DNA from: Candidatus Aenigmatarchaeota archaeon
GTDB lineage: Archaea; Aenigmatarchaeota; Aenigmatarchaeia; CG10238-14
Assembly: GCA_026414305.1 (NCBI GenBank)
Contig: JAOAJH010000002.1
Coordinates: forward strand, 1 to 39,997
Direction: 5' to 3'
DNA length: 39,997 bases
The position numbers were made by a program, and so were the translations under genes. The notes under the pieces were generated by a model. That model did not search any database. It saw only the letters and a program-made list of their open reading frames with translations, and had not been told where the DNA came from. Positions 15,260 to 24,562 of the stretch are shown in pieces (positions within the stretch are counted from its first letter, which is position 1; each line of letters starts with the position of its first letter).

Positions 15260-16144
15260 ATGAACGTAGCTATAATAGGTAGTAAAGGATTAGGAAAGGA
15301 CCTAGCTAAAAAGAACACTGTTTCTGACATAGCACTTTACAGCACGGTATTTCAAGGAAAGTCATATACATTTGTAGAACCTGAAAAATATCCGGAAAAA
15401 ATCCAAACACTTTTTCAAGTTATCAACATGTCTAGTTTTTTAATATTGTACATTACATCTGATTTAGAAAAAAAATATCTTGGTGAATGTATTTTGGCGG
15501 CCAGCATGTCAGGAAAAAAAGGTTTCATTGTGTCTCAAAACTCTGATTTTGAAATTAATAATATAATTTCTGGCACAAATATTGAAAATTTCAGAATAAT
15601 TGAAAACTCTCACAATAAAATAATGGAAGCTTTGACATCTTTTGAAGAGGAATCCAAAAATGATCAGCCAAAAATTTTAATTGATCATGCTTTTCAGGTA
15701 AAAAGTGTTGGAACAGTCGTTCTAGGAACGGTTTTATCTGGTGAAGTAAAAAAATATGAAAATATGAAAATATTCCCAAAAAACAAGGATGTCATGATAA
15801 AGTCCATACAAATAAATGACAAGGATGTTGATACTGCTAAATGCAATGACAGAGTTGGATTAGCGCTTAAGGGTATTGATGCAGATGAAATTCAGAGAGG
15901 TGATATTATAGCCAAGAATTTGGAATGTATAAATGAGATTTCTGTAAAAATAGAAAAAAACAAATTTTTCAAAGATGAAACACCAACAAACTTGATGTCA
16001 TTAGTTGGTCTGCAATATGTTAATTCAAAAATTTTGGAAAATAAAATCATTTTTGATAGAAAAATAGTCTATAATAATGAAAGAATTTTTTTAATATCTC
16101 CTGACAGGCCTATGAGAATTTTTGGTGTAGCTTTTTCTTGTTGA
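15260..16144 (+). CDS. EF-Tu/SelB-like protein with a degenerate GTP-binding domain
   Basis: Residues from about 145 to 225 form an EF-Tu domain II-type barrel (VKSVGTVVLGTVLSGEVKKYENMKIFP...RVGLALKGIDADEIQRGDII), with a further C-terminal barrel. The N-terminal part begins MNVAIIGSKGLGKD, a G-x4-G-K-D sequence in which the P-loop Ser/Thr has become Asp, and the DxxG and NKxD motifs are not evident. It is therefore a translation-factor paralogue that probably no longer hydrolyses GTP. Similar archaeal EF-Tu-like proteins exist but their role is not settled. The 3' end overlaps the helicase gene by 54 nt. Confidence 0.75.
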   Translation: MNVAIIGSKGLGKDLAKKNTVSDIALYSTVFQGKSYTFVEPEKYPEKIQTLFQVINMSSFLILYITSDLEKKYLGECILAASMSGKKGFIVSQNSDFEINNIISGTNIENFRIIENSHNKIMEALTSFEEESKNDQPKILIDHAFQVKSVGTVVLGTVLSGEVKKYENMKIFPKNKDVMIKSIQINDKDVDTAKCNDRVGLALKGIDADEIQRGDIIAKNLECINEISVKIEKNKFFKDETPTNLMSLVGLQYVNSKILENKIIFDRKIVYNNERIFLISPDRPMRIFGVAFSC

Positions 16145-17272
16145 AAAAACTTTTTCATAATTCAACTTATTATATCTAGATGGGATTGATTTTTTTATTT
16201 CAAATGAATACTTTGAAATTATATTTTGAAAAGACCTATGATCATCTCTACTTAACAGACATATTGCTTTTCCTTTATTACCTGCTCTAGCTGTTCGGCC
16301 TATTCTATTAACATAATCTTCAGTATTATTCGGAACATTGTAATTGAAAATATGCGTAACGTCCTTTATATCTAGGCCTCTTGCTGCAACATCTGTTGCA
16401 ACTAGCACGTTAATTTTGTTTCTATGAAAATCTGAAATTATTCTTTCTCTTAAATTTTGGGATAGACCTCCATGAAGTGATTTTACTCTAATTCCGTTTA
16501 AAAACAAATTTTTGCTTAAACTATCTGCCTCATTTCTTGAGTTACAAAATATTATTGTTTTTTGTGGTCTTTCATTTTTCAAAAGATGTACTAAAAGCGA
16601 GAATTTGTCTTTTCTGTCAACATCATAATAATACTGTTCAAGCAGATTTTCATCAACTTTTGTTTTTGCCTTTACTTTTTTTGCATTTACTGTCAGGCTG
16701 TCCCGTATTTTATGTAAAGATTCTGGCATTGTTGCGCTAAAAAGTATTGTCTGCCTTTGTTTAGGCAAAAATCTCTCTATTAAATTTATATCATCTATAA
16801 AACCCATGTCAATCATTTTATCTGCTTCATCTAAAACAAAAAATTTTACTTTATCTGTTCGTATTGACCCTCGTTTAAGATGATCGAGTATCCTGCCTGG
16901 TGTTCCAACTACTATTTCTGTTTTTCTAAGTTCATAAATCTGTCTGTCAATTGGAACCCCTCCATATATTGGTGTTACTTTCAACGCTTTGTATTTTGAA
17001 ATCTTTCCAAGTTCGTTTGATATTTGCAACGCTAATTCTCTTGTAGGCGATAAAATTATAGCTTGTATTTGGTTGTTTTTGTTTATCATTTCAACAATTG
17101 GTATACCAAAAGCCAAAGTCTTTCCAGAGCCCGTTGCAGACTGTCCTATTAAATCAAAACCCTGTTTTATAAACGGTATTGACTCTATCTGTATTGTTGT
17201 AGGGTTGTAAATACCTATGTCCCTTAAGGACAGCAATATTTCATTCTGTATATTCATATCTTCAAATTTCAT
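16091..17272 (-). CDS. DEAD-box RNA helicase
   Basis: All core motifs are present in 393 residues: the Q motif (PTTIQIESIPF), Walker A SATGSGKT at residues 45-52, PTRELALQ, TPGRILDHL, DEAD in VLDEADKMI, SAT, IIFCNSR, ATDVAARGLD and NRIGRTAR. Motif VI usually begins with His; here it is Asn. These helicases remodel RNA in ribosome assembly, decay or cold adaptation. The short basic C-terminal tail (YTKNSHRPVRRY) may bind RNA. GAGGT precedes the ATG, and a 26-bp palindrome lies in the promoter. Confidence 0.95.
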   Translation of the reverse strand: MKFEDMNIQNEILLSLRDIGIYNPTTIQIESIPFIKQGFDLIGQSATGSGKTLAFGIPIVEMINKNNQIQAIILSPTRELALQISNELGKISKYKALKVTPIYGGVPIDRQIYELRKTEIVVGTPGRILDHLKRGSIRTDKVKFFVLDEADKMIDMGFIDDINLIERFLPKQRQTILFSATMPESLHKIRDSLTVNAKKVKAKTKVDENLLEQYYYDVDRKDKFSLLVHLLKNERPQKTIIFCNSRNEADSLSKNLFLNGIRVKSLHGGLSQNLRERIISDFHRNKINVLVATDVAARGLDIKDVTHIFNYNVPNNTEDYVNRIGRTARAGNKGKAICLLSRDDHRSFQNIISKYSFEIKKSIPSRYNKLNYEKVFSTRKSYTKNSHRPVRRY

Positions 17273-17290
17273 TTAATTACCTCTTACACT

Positions 17291-17316
17291 ATAGAATTAG
17301 TTTAAACTAAAACTAT
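17291..17316. promoter_or_regulatory. 26-bp imperfect palindrome (candidate operator) upstream of the helicase
   Basis: TTAGTTTAAACTAA at 17297-17310 is a perfect 14-bp palindrome, flanked by ATAG and CTAT that extend the symmetry through two AA mismatches. It contains a TATA-like TTTAAA at its centre, about 31 nt before the helicase ATG. A dimeric regulator bound here would block TBP or the transcription start. Another TATA candidate lies at about 17322-17332. Confidence 0.5.
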
Positions 17317-17371
17317 GTTCAAGTTTAATAAATGAAGTATAACGTATTTAAAGATATGTTTTTGTCTCAAA

Positions 17372-17884
17372 TCATAGAAATCCCATCAAAAAACTTCCAA
17401 ATTGCAAAAAGTATATAATATTTGCAAAATAATTAACCAGTGAATTGACAAAACCGCCCTCCCATCCAACAATTTTATTTATAAAATAGCCAAGTGTTAG
17501 ATTTAGTGTTGATAAAATTATGCCAAGATATATTATATCCAAATTTATTATGTTTGACAAGAAACTTTGAAAAGCAAAACTTCCTAAAAAAAGAAATGAT
17601 GGTAAACCTACTTCTCCGCCCGCAATAATAGCAGGGATTATACTTGAAATTATTACAAAAATAATTGACTGTGGAAAGCCGTATTTAATAGATATTATTA
17701 TCATAAGAAAAAATGTTGGCGATATATCAAATGGCATTTTGAATGTTGCCTGAAAATATGAAATTATTGCGCATATTATAATTGAAATTACAAAAAAACC
17801 TGTTCTCAATATATTGGCCAAATTAAAATAAATTATTAAAAGAATTAAAATAATTGGTACGATATACAATTTTTTATAGTCCAT
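17372..17884 (-). CDS. Small polytopic membrane protein, function unknown
   Basis: A 170-residue, strongly hydrophobic protein with about five to six predicted membrane segments, starting MDYKKLYIVPIILILLIIYF and ending in LQFGSFLMGFL. No catalytic or binding motif is apparent. The GGEVGLPSFLFLGSF and NKIVGWEGG loops are the only polar landmarks. It is the last gene of a minus-strand run behind smc and scpA, 45 nt downstream of scpA, but nothing ties it to chromosome organisation. I do not recognise the family. Confidence 0.7.
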   Translation of the reverse strand: MDYKKLYIVPIILILLIIYFNLANILRTGFFVISIIICAIISYFQATFKMPFDISPTFFLMIIISIKYGFPQSIIFVIISSIIPAIIAGGEVGLPSFLFLGSFAFQSFLSNIINLDIIYLGIILSTLNLTLGYFINKIVGWEGGFVNSLVNYFANIIYFLQFGSFLMGFL

Positions 17885-17929
17885 AAGACTATGTTGAAAC
17901 TGAAAATTATATTATTTTTGAATCAGATA

Positions 17930-18637
17930 TCATTCTCTTTTCCTACTAATTAATATCTCTTTAAAGAAATCTTCCTGCTCTGTAACAACTTCCCCTCTGT
18001 TTGCAAGATAAAGCAAAGGTAGAAAGTGTTTTATTATTTCCTCTCTATTCCATTTTTCAACAATTTTCGAAAATTCAATTTTGTCCTTTTTCATCATTTT
18101 TATTAAACTATCAATTTCTCCTAAAAGCTTGTTGATTCTAATTTCAATGTCTTCTTCGCTAAAATCAATGTTGTTTACAACCTTTCTCCCCAAAGCATGC
18201 CTTCTGTATTCTTTTCTTTCCTTTACTCTCATTGCCTTTCTTAAAGCATCAACTAATTCATCAAGTGTAACTGTCCTAGTAGGCATTCTTTCTATTGGAG
18301 GTGATAGTTTGATTTGATCTAAACGTTCTTTTATCTCCTTAAATTCATCTTCAGTTATCTCTGGAATATATGGTTTTTCTTCTTTTTCTTTGGGAAAAAG
18401 TGTGTCAGTCTTTAATTTTAATAATATTGCTGCAACAAAAACGATTTTTGCTGGAATTCTAAAATCCAAAGATTTTATATTTTTTATGTATTCCAAAAAA
18501 GAATCTGCAAGTTTTACAATGTCTATATCCCATGGGTCCAGTCCTTCCAAACTGACAATGTTGTATATAACATCTTCCCACGCCTCGGTTTCTATGACTG
18601 ACTTTAATAAATCTTGCTCATTCATCTTCGTCTGCAT
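17930..18637 (-). CDS. scpA: Segregation and condensation protein A (kleisin)
   Basis: ScpA is the kleisin that bridges the two SMC heads and closes the condensin ring. The N-terminal block typical of the family is seen (SLEGLDPWDIDIVKLADSFLEYI), followed by AKIVFVAAILLKLKTDTLFP, and the C-terminal winged helix (FSKIVEKWNREEIIKHFLPLLYLANRGEV). Length is 235 residues. The gene overlaps the 3' end of smc by 20 nt, and GGAGAT lies just before the ATG at 18637, so translational coupling is likely. No scpB is present in the window. Confidence 0.93.
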   Translation of the reverse strand: MQTKMNEQDLLKSVIETEAWEDVIYNIVSLEGLDPWDIDIVKLADSFLEYIKNIKSLDFRIPAKIVFVAAILLKLKTDTLFPKEKEEKPYIPEITEDEFKEIKERLDQIKLSPPIERMPTRTVTLDELVDALRKAMRVKERKEYRRHALGRKVVNNIDFSEEDIEIRINKLLGEIDSLIKMMKKDKIEFSKIVEKWNREEIIKHFLPLLYLANRGEVVTEQEDFFKEILISRKRE

Positions 18638-21128
18638 TTGGCATCTCCAAACCTAAAATTTTTGATTCGCCATTTTCCATAGCAACACCATAAACTTTGT
18701 CTGCTTGCTTTACAGTGTAATCATTGTGTGATATTACAATAAACTGATCTTTCAAAGATAGTTTTTTTATCATGTCAATAACCTTTTTTGTATTTATTTT
18801 ATCAAGAAATGCATCAATTTCATCCAAGATATAAAATGGCGCTGGTTTATACATTTGAACTGCAAACAGAAATGCCAAGGCTGTCACAGATTTTTCACCG
18901 CCAGACATTGCATCTATGTTCACTATTGCTTTCCCAGTCGGATTTGCTTTTATGATCAAGCCACTTTCAATGTTTAAAGGATCCTCTAATTCGATTGAAG
19001 CTTCGCCGCCAAATATTTCCTTGAAAACTTTGTTAAAATTTTCATTTACACCTGACAATGTTTCATAAAAAACTTGCTTTCTTCTTTCTTCAATTTTTTC
19101 TATCATTTCAAGTATGGATTGTCTTTCCTGGTTTATAACATCATACTTTGACTTGAGCTCGTCAAACTCTATTTTAAACGAATCGTACTCTTCTATTGCT
19201 TTTAGATTAACCAACCCTAGTGAATTCAATTCTCTTATTTCATCTTGAATTCTCATCTCTAAAATTTCAGGTTTTTCGTCTATGAATTGAATGTCGCCAT
19301 ATCTTTCTGCTTCTATTTTCAAGTTTCCTAATTCAGCCTCAAGTTTAGCAGCCTTTATTTTTGTTCTGTTTATTTTGTTTTGAAGCACAATTCTTTGTTC
19401 ATACAACTCTTTTCTTTTATCCTTTAACTCCTCTATATCCTGATCTATTTTCATCCTTTCTTCATCCAAAACGCTTATCTCTTTGTTTCCTTTTTCCTCT
19501 ATTTTTTTGAGCTCATCTATTTTTTTGTTTATTTGGTCTATTTCCACTCTTAAAAAGTTTATTTCCTCAGCCAGTTCCTTTTTAGCATTCATATATTCGC
19601 TTATTTCTTTTTCCGGGCCCAAAAGTTCCTTTTTTTCATAAAAACCGCCTATCATTGCGCCACTTGTTTCAATCAAATCTCCGTCCAAAGTAACCATTCT
19701 TACAGAGCCTATACCTATATCTCTTGCTACACCAAGGCTCTCAACTATTATTGTGTCACCAAAAACGTATTCAATTGCGGCAATGAATTTTCTATCAAAA
19801 TCTATGACATCTGTCACAAGACCTATCACTCCAGGTTTTTTGAGTAAATTTCTTTGCTCTGGTGTTAATTTTTTTGGTTTTATCTTGTTTAAAGGCAAAA
19901 AAGTAGCTCTACCCAACTTTTCTCTTTTAAGATAGTTTATACATTCTGTGGCAACAAGAGTATCTTCAACTACAATATTTTGCAGTCTTTGCCCACCTGC
20001 AACTTCTATTGCTATTTCATATTCTGGCGGCACTTGGATCAGATTGCTTATGACGCCATAAACACCTTTCCTATTCAAATCAAGTATTGCGTTGACTCCC
20101 CTGCTAAAGCCTCTTTTTTCAAGCTTTATAGAATCTAATTTTTGTATCATTGAATTTATTCTGTCTATCTCTCTTACATTGGAATCTATTCGTGCCTCAT
20201 TTCTCACAAGCCTATTTCTCAAATCCTCTATCTCTGACCTGATGCTGCTATCTTTCGACCTTACAAACATCTTGTTTGATATTTCTTCCTTTCTTTTTTC
20301 TGCTAGATCTAAATCTTTTTCAACAACTTTTATTTCATCCTCAATCTGCTTTATTTCAACATCAACATTTGTCACTTCATCGTCTGCTTTTCTAAAATCA
20401 TTCAAAAGGTAAACATATTTTTGATGAGCTAAAGATGCTTTTAGAATTTCCACACTTTTTTGGAGCTCTTTATATCTTAAAGCAGTGTTTCTGTCACGCT
20501 CAAGCTCCACAAGCCTTTGCATCCTTTCTGATATTACTATCTCAACTTCCCTGAGTTTTTGCTCTACCTTGTCAAGGTTTGCTTTTGCCTTGTTTTTCTT
20601 TTCATTGTATTGGCTTATTCCTGATATGTCATCTATTATGAATCTTCTTTCTTCAGGCGTCATTTCAATTACTTGGTTAACGTCACCCTGCATTATTATG
20701 TTAAACCCATCTGGGTGTATTCTTGCTGCTGATAGAACCTCTAAAACTTTTTCTCTTGTCGTTGTCTTGCCATTTATTTTAAAAAGACTCATGCCGCTTT
20801 TGTTTACTTTTCTTGTTATGGAAATTTCTGTTTCTTCAAAAGGGAATATTTTTGAGCTGTTATCAAACCACATGCTTACAGAAGCAAATTCAGAAGGAGG
20901 TGTTTTCTTGTTTCCATGATATATTAGGTCGTGAAGCCTTTCAGCTCTCAATGACTTGACAGAACTTCTGCCTAATGCAAAACATATGGCATCAAGTATG
21001 TTTGTCTTGCCTGAGCCATTTGGTCCTGCTATTACTATCAAACCTGGAAAAAATGGTATCGAAACCCTTTTTCTAAACGACTTAAATCCTTGTATGCTTA
21101 ATCTAGTTATTCTCGTCATTCCTACCAT
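18618..21128 (-). CDS. smc: SMC chromosome condensation ATPase with short coiled-coil arms
   Basis: SMC dimers with ScpA compact and segregate chromosomes. Counting from a TTG at 21131 (ATG at 21128 is codon 2), Walker A is GPNGSGKT (36-43), the hinge is about 355-496 (GVYGVISNLIQ...SGAMIGG), the ABC signature SGGEK is at 743-747 and Walker B ILDEID has D770-E771. All functional parts are intact, yet the total is about 836 residues rather than 1150-1190. Each arm is about 170-185 residues, roughly half the usual length. The frame is continuous. ATG 21119 is another possible start. Confidence 0.93.
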   Translation of the reverse strand: MVGMTRITRLSIQGFKSFRKRVSIPFFPGLIVIAGPNGSGKTNILDAICFALGRSSVKSLRAERLHDLIYHGNKKTPPSEFASVSMWFDNSSKIFPFEETEISITRKVNKSGMSLFKINGKTTTREKVLEVLSAARIHPDGFNIIMQGDVNQVIEMTPEERRFIIDDISGISQYNEKKNKAKANLDKVEQKLREVEIVISERMQRLVELERDRNTALRYKELQKSVEILKASLAHQKYVYLLNDFRKADDEVTNVDVEIKQIEDEIKVVEKDLDLAEKRKEEISNKMFVRSKDSSIRSEIEDLRNRLVRNEARIDSNVREIDRINSMIQKLDSIKLEKRGFSRGVNAILDLNRKGVYGVISNLIQVPPEYEIAIEVAGGQRLQNIVVEDTLVATECINYLKREKLGRATFLPLNKIKPKKLTPEQRNLLKKPGVIGLVTDVIDFDRKFIAAIEYVFGDTIIVESLGVARDIGIGSVRMVTLDGDLIETSGAMIGGFYEKKELLGPEKEISEYMNAKKELAEEINFLRVEIDQINKKIDELKKIEEKGNKEISVLDEERMKIDQDIEELKDKRKELYEQRIVLQNKINRTKIKAAKLEAELGNLKIEAERYGDIQFIDEKPEILEMRIQDEIRELNSLGLVNLKAIEEYDSFKIEFDELKSKYDVINQERQSILEMIEKIEERRKQVFYETLSGVNENFNKVFKEIFGGEASIELEDPLNIESGLIIKANPTGKAIVNIDAMSGGEKSVTALAFLFAVQMYKPAPFYILDEIDAFLDKINTKKVIDMIKKLSLKDQFIVISHNDYTVKQADKVYGVAMENGESKILGLEMPNADEDE

Positions 21129-21165
21129 CAAAATTCAATAAAATAATAGTTATTCAAATCTAAAT

Positions 21166-23793
21166 TTAAAAAGGCAAGTAATTATATTTTGCCCTTTTGA
21201 TTTCACCCAATACTATTACTGTTAATGCAATAGATACTGTTAGTAAAAATTCACCAAATGTTAGAGGATGCAAACCCATTATTTGCCTGAAAATTTCGCT
21301 ATTAACAGCAATTGCTTGAATTATTATTGATAAACTCAGTAAAATAACAAAAGGCACATTATCCTTTATTTTCATTTTTAGAATTGATGTTTTTTCTGAC
21401 CTACAATTTATTGCATTAAATAATTCGAACCATACCATTGTATTGAATGCTATAGCAACCGCTTTTTGCACATCATTAGCTGAGAAAATGTAATAAAGGG
21501 TGAATACTCCTGTGAATATAACAAAACCTAGTCCTGCTATTCTTAAAATTACATCTCTACTCAAAAATCCTTTTTTGGGATCTTTTGGTTTTTCTTTTAA
21601 AAGTGTTTTCTCACCCTTTTCAAATGCAAAGCCAGTCGCAGGTATACCTTCTGTGATTATATTCAACCATAAAATTTGTTTAGCAGTATATGGAAATGGT
21701 AAGCCTGACAATATGCTTGCAAGAATAACAAAAACTTCTGCAATTGATGTTGAAACTAAATATACAACAGAATTCTTTATGTTTTGATAAACTCTTCTTC
21801 CTTCTTCTATTGCATTGATTATTGTGTTAAAATCTTCCTCGACGAGTATAATATCGCTTGCTTCCTTTGCAACCTCTGTTCCCCTTCCCATTGAAATTCC
21901 AACTTCTGACATTTTTATAGCTGGTGCATCATTAACACCGTCGCCTGTAAAGAGTACTCTGTGCCCATTTTCTCTCAAAGCTTTTACTATTTTTATTTTA
22001 TGTTCTGGTGTAACTCGAGAAAATATGTCAACGCTATCGACAACTTTGACAAGCTGCTCAAAAGTCATTGAATCTATATCTCTGCCGTTTAATACTTTTC
22101 TTACCTTCATTCCAGCTTCTTTTGCAACATATAAGGCAGTCAATTCATGATCTCCTGTTATTATTTTAACATCAATTCCAGCTTCTTTGCATTTCTTTAA
22201 TGCTTCTTTGGCTTCTTGTCTGGGGGGATCTATCATACCAACTAATCCTATAAAAATTAGCCCAGATTCAACATTTTTTGTTTTTTCTGTCTTTTTATAT
22301 GCAAGTGCTAGTGTTCTTAATCCTCTTTTGGCCATGTCCCCTGATATTTTCAATAATTCTTTTTTCTTTCTTTCTGACAGTATATTTCCATTATAATCAT
22401 ACGAGCATTTTTCTAGCAAAATTTCAGGTGCGCCTTTTGAGAAAACAAATGTATCTTTGTCTTTGTAAACTACACTCATCATTTTTCTTTGAGAATCAAA
22501 TGGTATCTCTAAAACAACATTTTCATCTTTTTTTTCTATTTCAACTCCTGCTTTTTTAGCTAAAACTAACAAAGCACCTTCTAAAGGAGAACCCATCACC
22601 CAATAGTTTTTTGTGTCATCTTTGAAAACAGCATTATTACAAATAACACCAGCTTTTATTAGCATTATCAATCTTTCATCTTTTAATGGATCAATTTGTT
22701 TTCCATTCAAGAAAAAGCTACCTTCAGGTATATATCCACTTCCTGTAACTTGGTAAGTTTTATTCGTATATACTTCTCTCACAGTTAATTCGTTTCTTGT
22801 CAATGTACCTGTTTTGTCTGAGCAAATAACATCAACACTTGCAAGGCTTTCAATAGAAACAAATTTTCTTACAAGTGCCTTTCTTTTAGCCATAGTATTT
22901 GCTCCTACTGCAAGTGAAACTGTTATTATTATCGGTAAACTTTCAGGTACTGTTGATATTGCAAGTGCGAGAACTGCAAGAAAGGCATATTTTAAATCCA
23001 TTCCTTGTGAAATTATAACAAAAAATATTAGAACGCATATACCTACCAATAGAAGCGTTAGGTTTTTTCCCAAAATATCTATCTCTTTGCTTAAAGGCGC
23101 TTTTTCTTCTTCTTGACTTACTATTCGCGCTATTCTACCTATCTCTGTTTTATTTCCTGTTTCTGTGACTATTGCCATGCATCTACCATGAGTAACAGTT
23201 GAGCCAGAAAAAATCATATTAATTCTATCAGCAAGTTGAGCTTCATTTTTTATAGAATCACTAATTTTTTTAACTGGAACCGATTCGCCTGTTATCAAAG
23301 ATTCGTCAACTTCTAAATGATGAGATTCTATTATCCTGCAATCAGCTGGGACTTTGTCGCCTGAAAGTAAAATTATAATATCTCCTGGAACAAGATCTTC
23401 AGAACTTATTTCTGTTTGCACATCATTTCTCAAAACCTTTACTTTTGGTAAAGTCATCTTTTTGAGTTGTTTCACTATGCTTTCTGCTTTGTATTCTTGA
23501 AAAAAACCAATAAAAACTATAATAACTATGAATGCTGCTATCAAATAAAAATCAATCATTTCCCCTATTGCTATAGAAATTCCTGCGGCGATGAAAAGTA
23601 ATATAACCAAAAAATTTTTAATTTGATTAAAAAATATTTTTAGTGCATTTATTTTGTATTCTTCATAGATGATATTTTTTTTATAAACTAATTGTCTTTT
23701 TGAAACTTCATCTTGTGATAAACCTTTTTTGGATGAATTTAACTCTTTTATAGTTTCTTCTGCCGAAATCATATACCAATTTCTTGAACTCAT
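21166..23793 (-). CDS. P2-type cation-transporting ATPase (calcium-ATPase-like)
   Basis: An 875-residue P-type ATPase in the order actuator (LITGESVP), phosphorylation site D326-K-T-G-T-L-T, nucleotide domain (KGAPE), hinge TGDGVNDAPAIK, and six C-terminal membrane segments. The N-terminal cation-ATPase domain and the M4 motif PESLP (PEGLP in calcium pumps) place it among P2 ATPases. It probably exports Ca2+ or another cation with ATP. Substrate residues in M5 and M6 are not conclusive by eye. It follows the aldolase gene with 1 nt between them, so it is probably cotranscribed with aldolase and PfkB. Confidence 0.93.
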   Translation of the reverse strand: MSSRNWYMISAEETIKELNSSKKGLSQDEVSKRQLVYKKNIIYEEYKINALKIFFNQIKNFLVILLFIAAGISIAIGEMIDFYLIAAFIVIIVFIGFFQEYKAESIVKQLKKMTLPKVKVLRNDVQTEISSEDLVPGDIIILLSGDKVPADCRIIESHHLEVDESLITGESVPVKKISDSIKNEAQLADRINMIFSGSTVTHGRCMAIVTETGNKTEIGRIARIVSQEEEKAPLSKEIDILGKNLTLLLVGICVLIFFVIISQGMDLKYAFLAVLALAISTVPESLPIIITVSLAVGANTMAKRKALVRKFVSIESLASVDVICSDKTGTLTRNELTVREVYTNKTYQVTGSGYIPEGSFFLNGKQIDPLKDERLIMLIKAGVICNNAVFKDDTKNYWVMGSPLEGALLVLAKKAGVEIEKKDENVVLEIPFDSQRKMMSVVYKDKDTFVFSKGAPEILLEKCSYDYNGNILSERKKKELLKISGDMAKRGLRTLALAYKKTEKTKNVESGLIFIGLVGMIDPPRQEAKEALKKCKEAGIDVKIITGDHELTALYVAKEAGMKVRKVLNGRDIDSMTFEQLVKVVDSVDIFSRVTPEHKIKIVKALRENGHRVLFTGDGVNDAPAIKMSEVGISMGRGTEVAKEASDIILVEEDFNTIINAIEEGRRVYQNIKNSVVYLVSTSIAEVFVILASILSGLPFPYTAKQILWLNIITEGIPATGFAFEKGEKTLLKEKPKDPKKGFLSRDVILRIAGLGFVIFTGVFTLYYIFSANDVQKAVAIAFNTMVWFELFNAINCRSEKTSILKMKIKDNVPFVILLSLSIIIQAIAVNSEIFRQIMGLHPLTFGEFLLTVSIALTVIVLGEIKRAKYNYLPF

Positions 23794-23794
23794 A

Positions 23795-24562
23795 CTAAAA
23801 CCTTAACATGACACTTTTTACTTGTTTAAGCAACTCTACAGAACCATCTCTTGACCATATATTTCTTCCAAGTGCAAACCCTCTTGCACCTGCTGATAAA
23901 GCATCTTGAATATTTGTCAAAAATTCTTCTTTTGTCTTTGCTTCTGGACCACCAGCAACTAATAAAGGTACAAAACAATTTTTAATTACTTTTGAAAAGC
24001 TTTGTTTATTTCCAGTATAATAGGTTTTTACAATATCGCAGCCGATCTCAGCTCCAACTCTTGCTGCATATTCTATTGCTTTAGCATCATATTTGTTTTT
24101 ATATTTTGGCGAGCGTGGATACATGAATCCAATTATAGGTAATTCAAGTTCGATACACCTTTTCTTGACTTGGGAAAATTGTTCAAGCATATAATATTCC
24201 ATGTCACTTCCCAAATAAATTGTGAAAGCAACTGCATCTGCACCTAATTTTGCTGCCTCATCAACTGTTGTAACTAATGATTGAACCATGTTTTTGTCAT
24301 TAACAAGAGATGTTCTGGCTGTTAGTTTTATCACAAGTGCAAAATTTTTTGGTATATAATCTTTAACAATTCTTGCTGCACCTGAATGCAAAATAATACC
24401 GTTTGCACCGCCATCTAAAGCTATTTTCAGAATTCTAGTTGGGTGTAAATCAACATTTTCATAAGCTATCGGGCCATGCTCAACTGCATGATCAAATGCA
24501 ATCAATAATGCTTTACTATCATTGATTATCTTTTTTATTCTTTCTTTCTTTTTGTCAAACAT
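23795..24562 (-). CDS. Archaeal class I fructose-bisphosphate aldolase family (FbaB/DhnA)
   Basis: A 255-residue TIM-barrel Schiff-base aldolase. The family N-terminal AFDHAVEHGP, the substrate-binding LTARTSL and the catalytic lysine in CDIVKTYYTG are visible, with phosphate-binding AGGP and ALGRNIW at the C-terminus. The same family includes 2-amino-3,7-dideoxy-D-threo-hept-6-ulosonate synthase. The PfkB gene just upstream favours a glycolytic role. The ATG at 24562 is preceded by AGGTGG; a GTG at 24571 would lie within that site, so 24562 is preferred. It overlaps pfkB by 8 nt. Confidence 0.88.
   Translation of the reverse strand: MFDKKKERIKKIINDSKALLIAFDHAVEHGPIAYENVDLHPTRILKIALDGGANGIILHSGAARIVKDYIPKNFALVIKLTARTSLVNDKNMVQSLVTTVDEAAKLGADAVAFTIYLGSDMEYYMLEQFSQVKKRCIELELPIIGFMYPRSPKYKNKYDAKAIEYAARVGAEIGCDIVKTYYTGNKQSFSKVIKNCFVPLLVAGGPEAKTKEEFLTNIQDALSAGARGFALGRNIWSRDGSVELLKQVKSVMLRF

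Noticed and set aside
16091-17272. Asn instead of His in helicase motif VI as a sign of inactivation
   Set aside because: All other catalytic motifs are intact and this first position varies among DEAD-box relatives, so it is recorded only as a minor difference.
19753-21141. Several open frames antisense to smc
   Set aside because: They are shadows of the AT-biased codons of smc, with no motifs, promoters or ribosome-binding sites.
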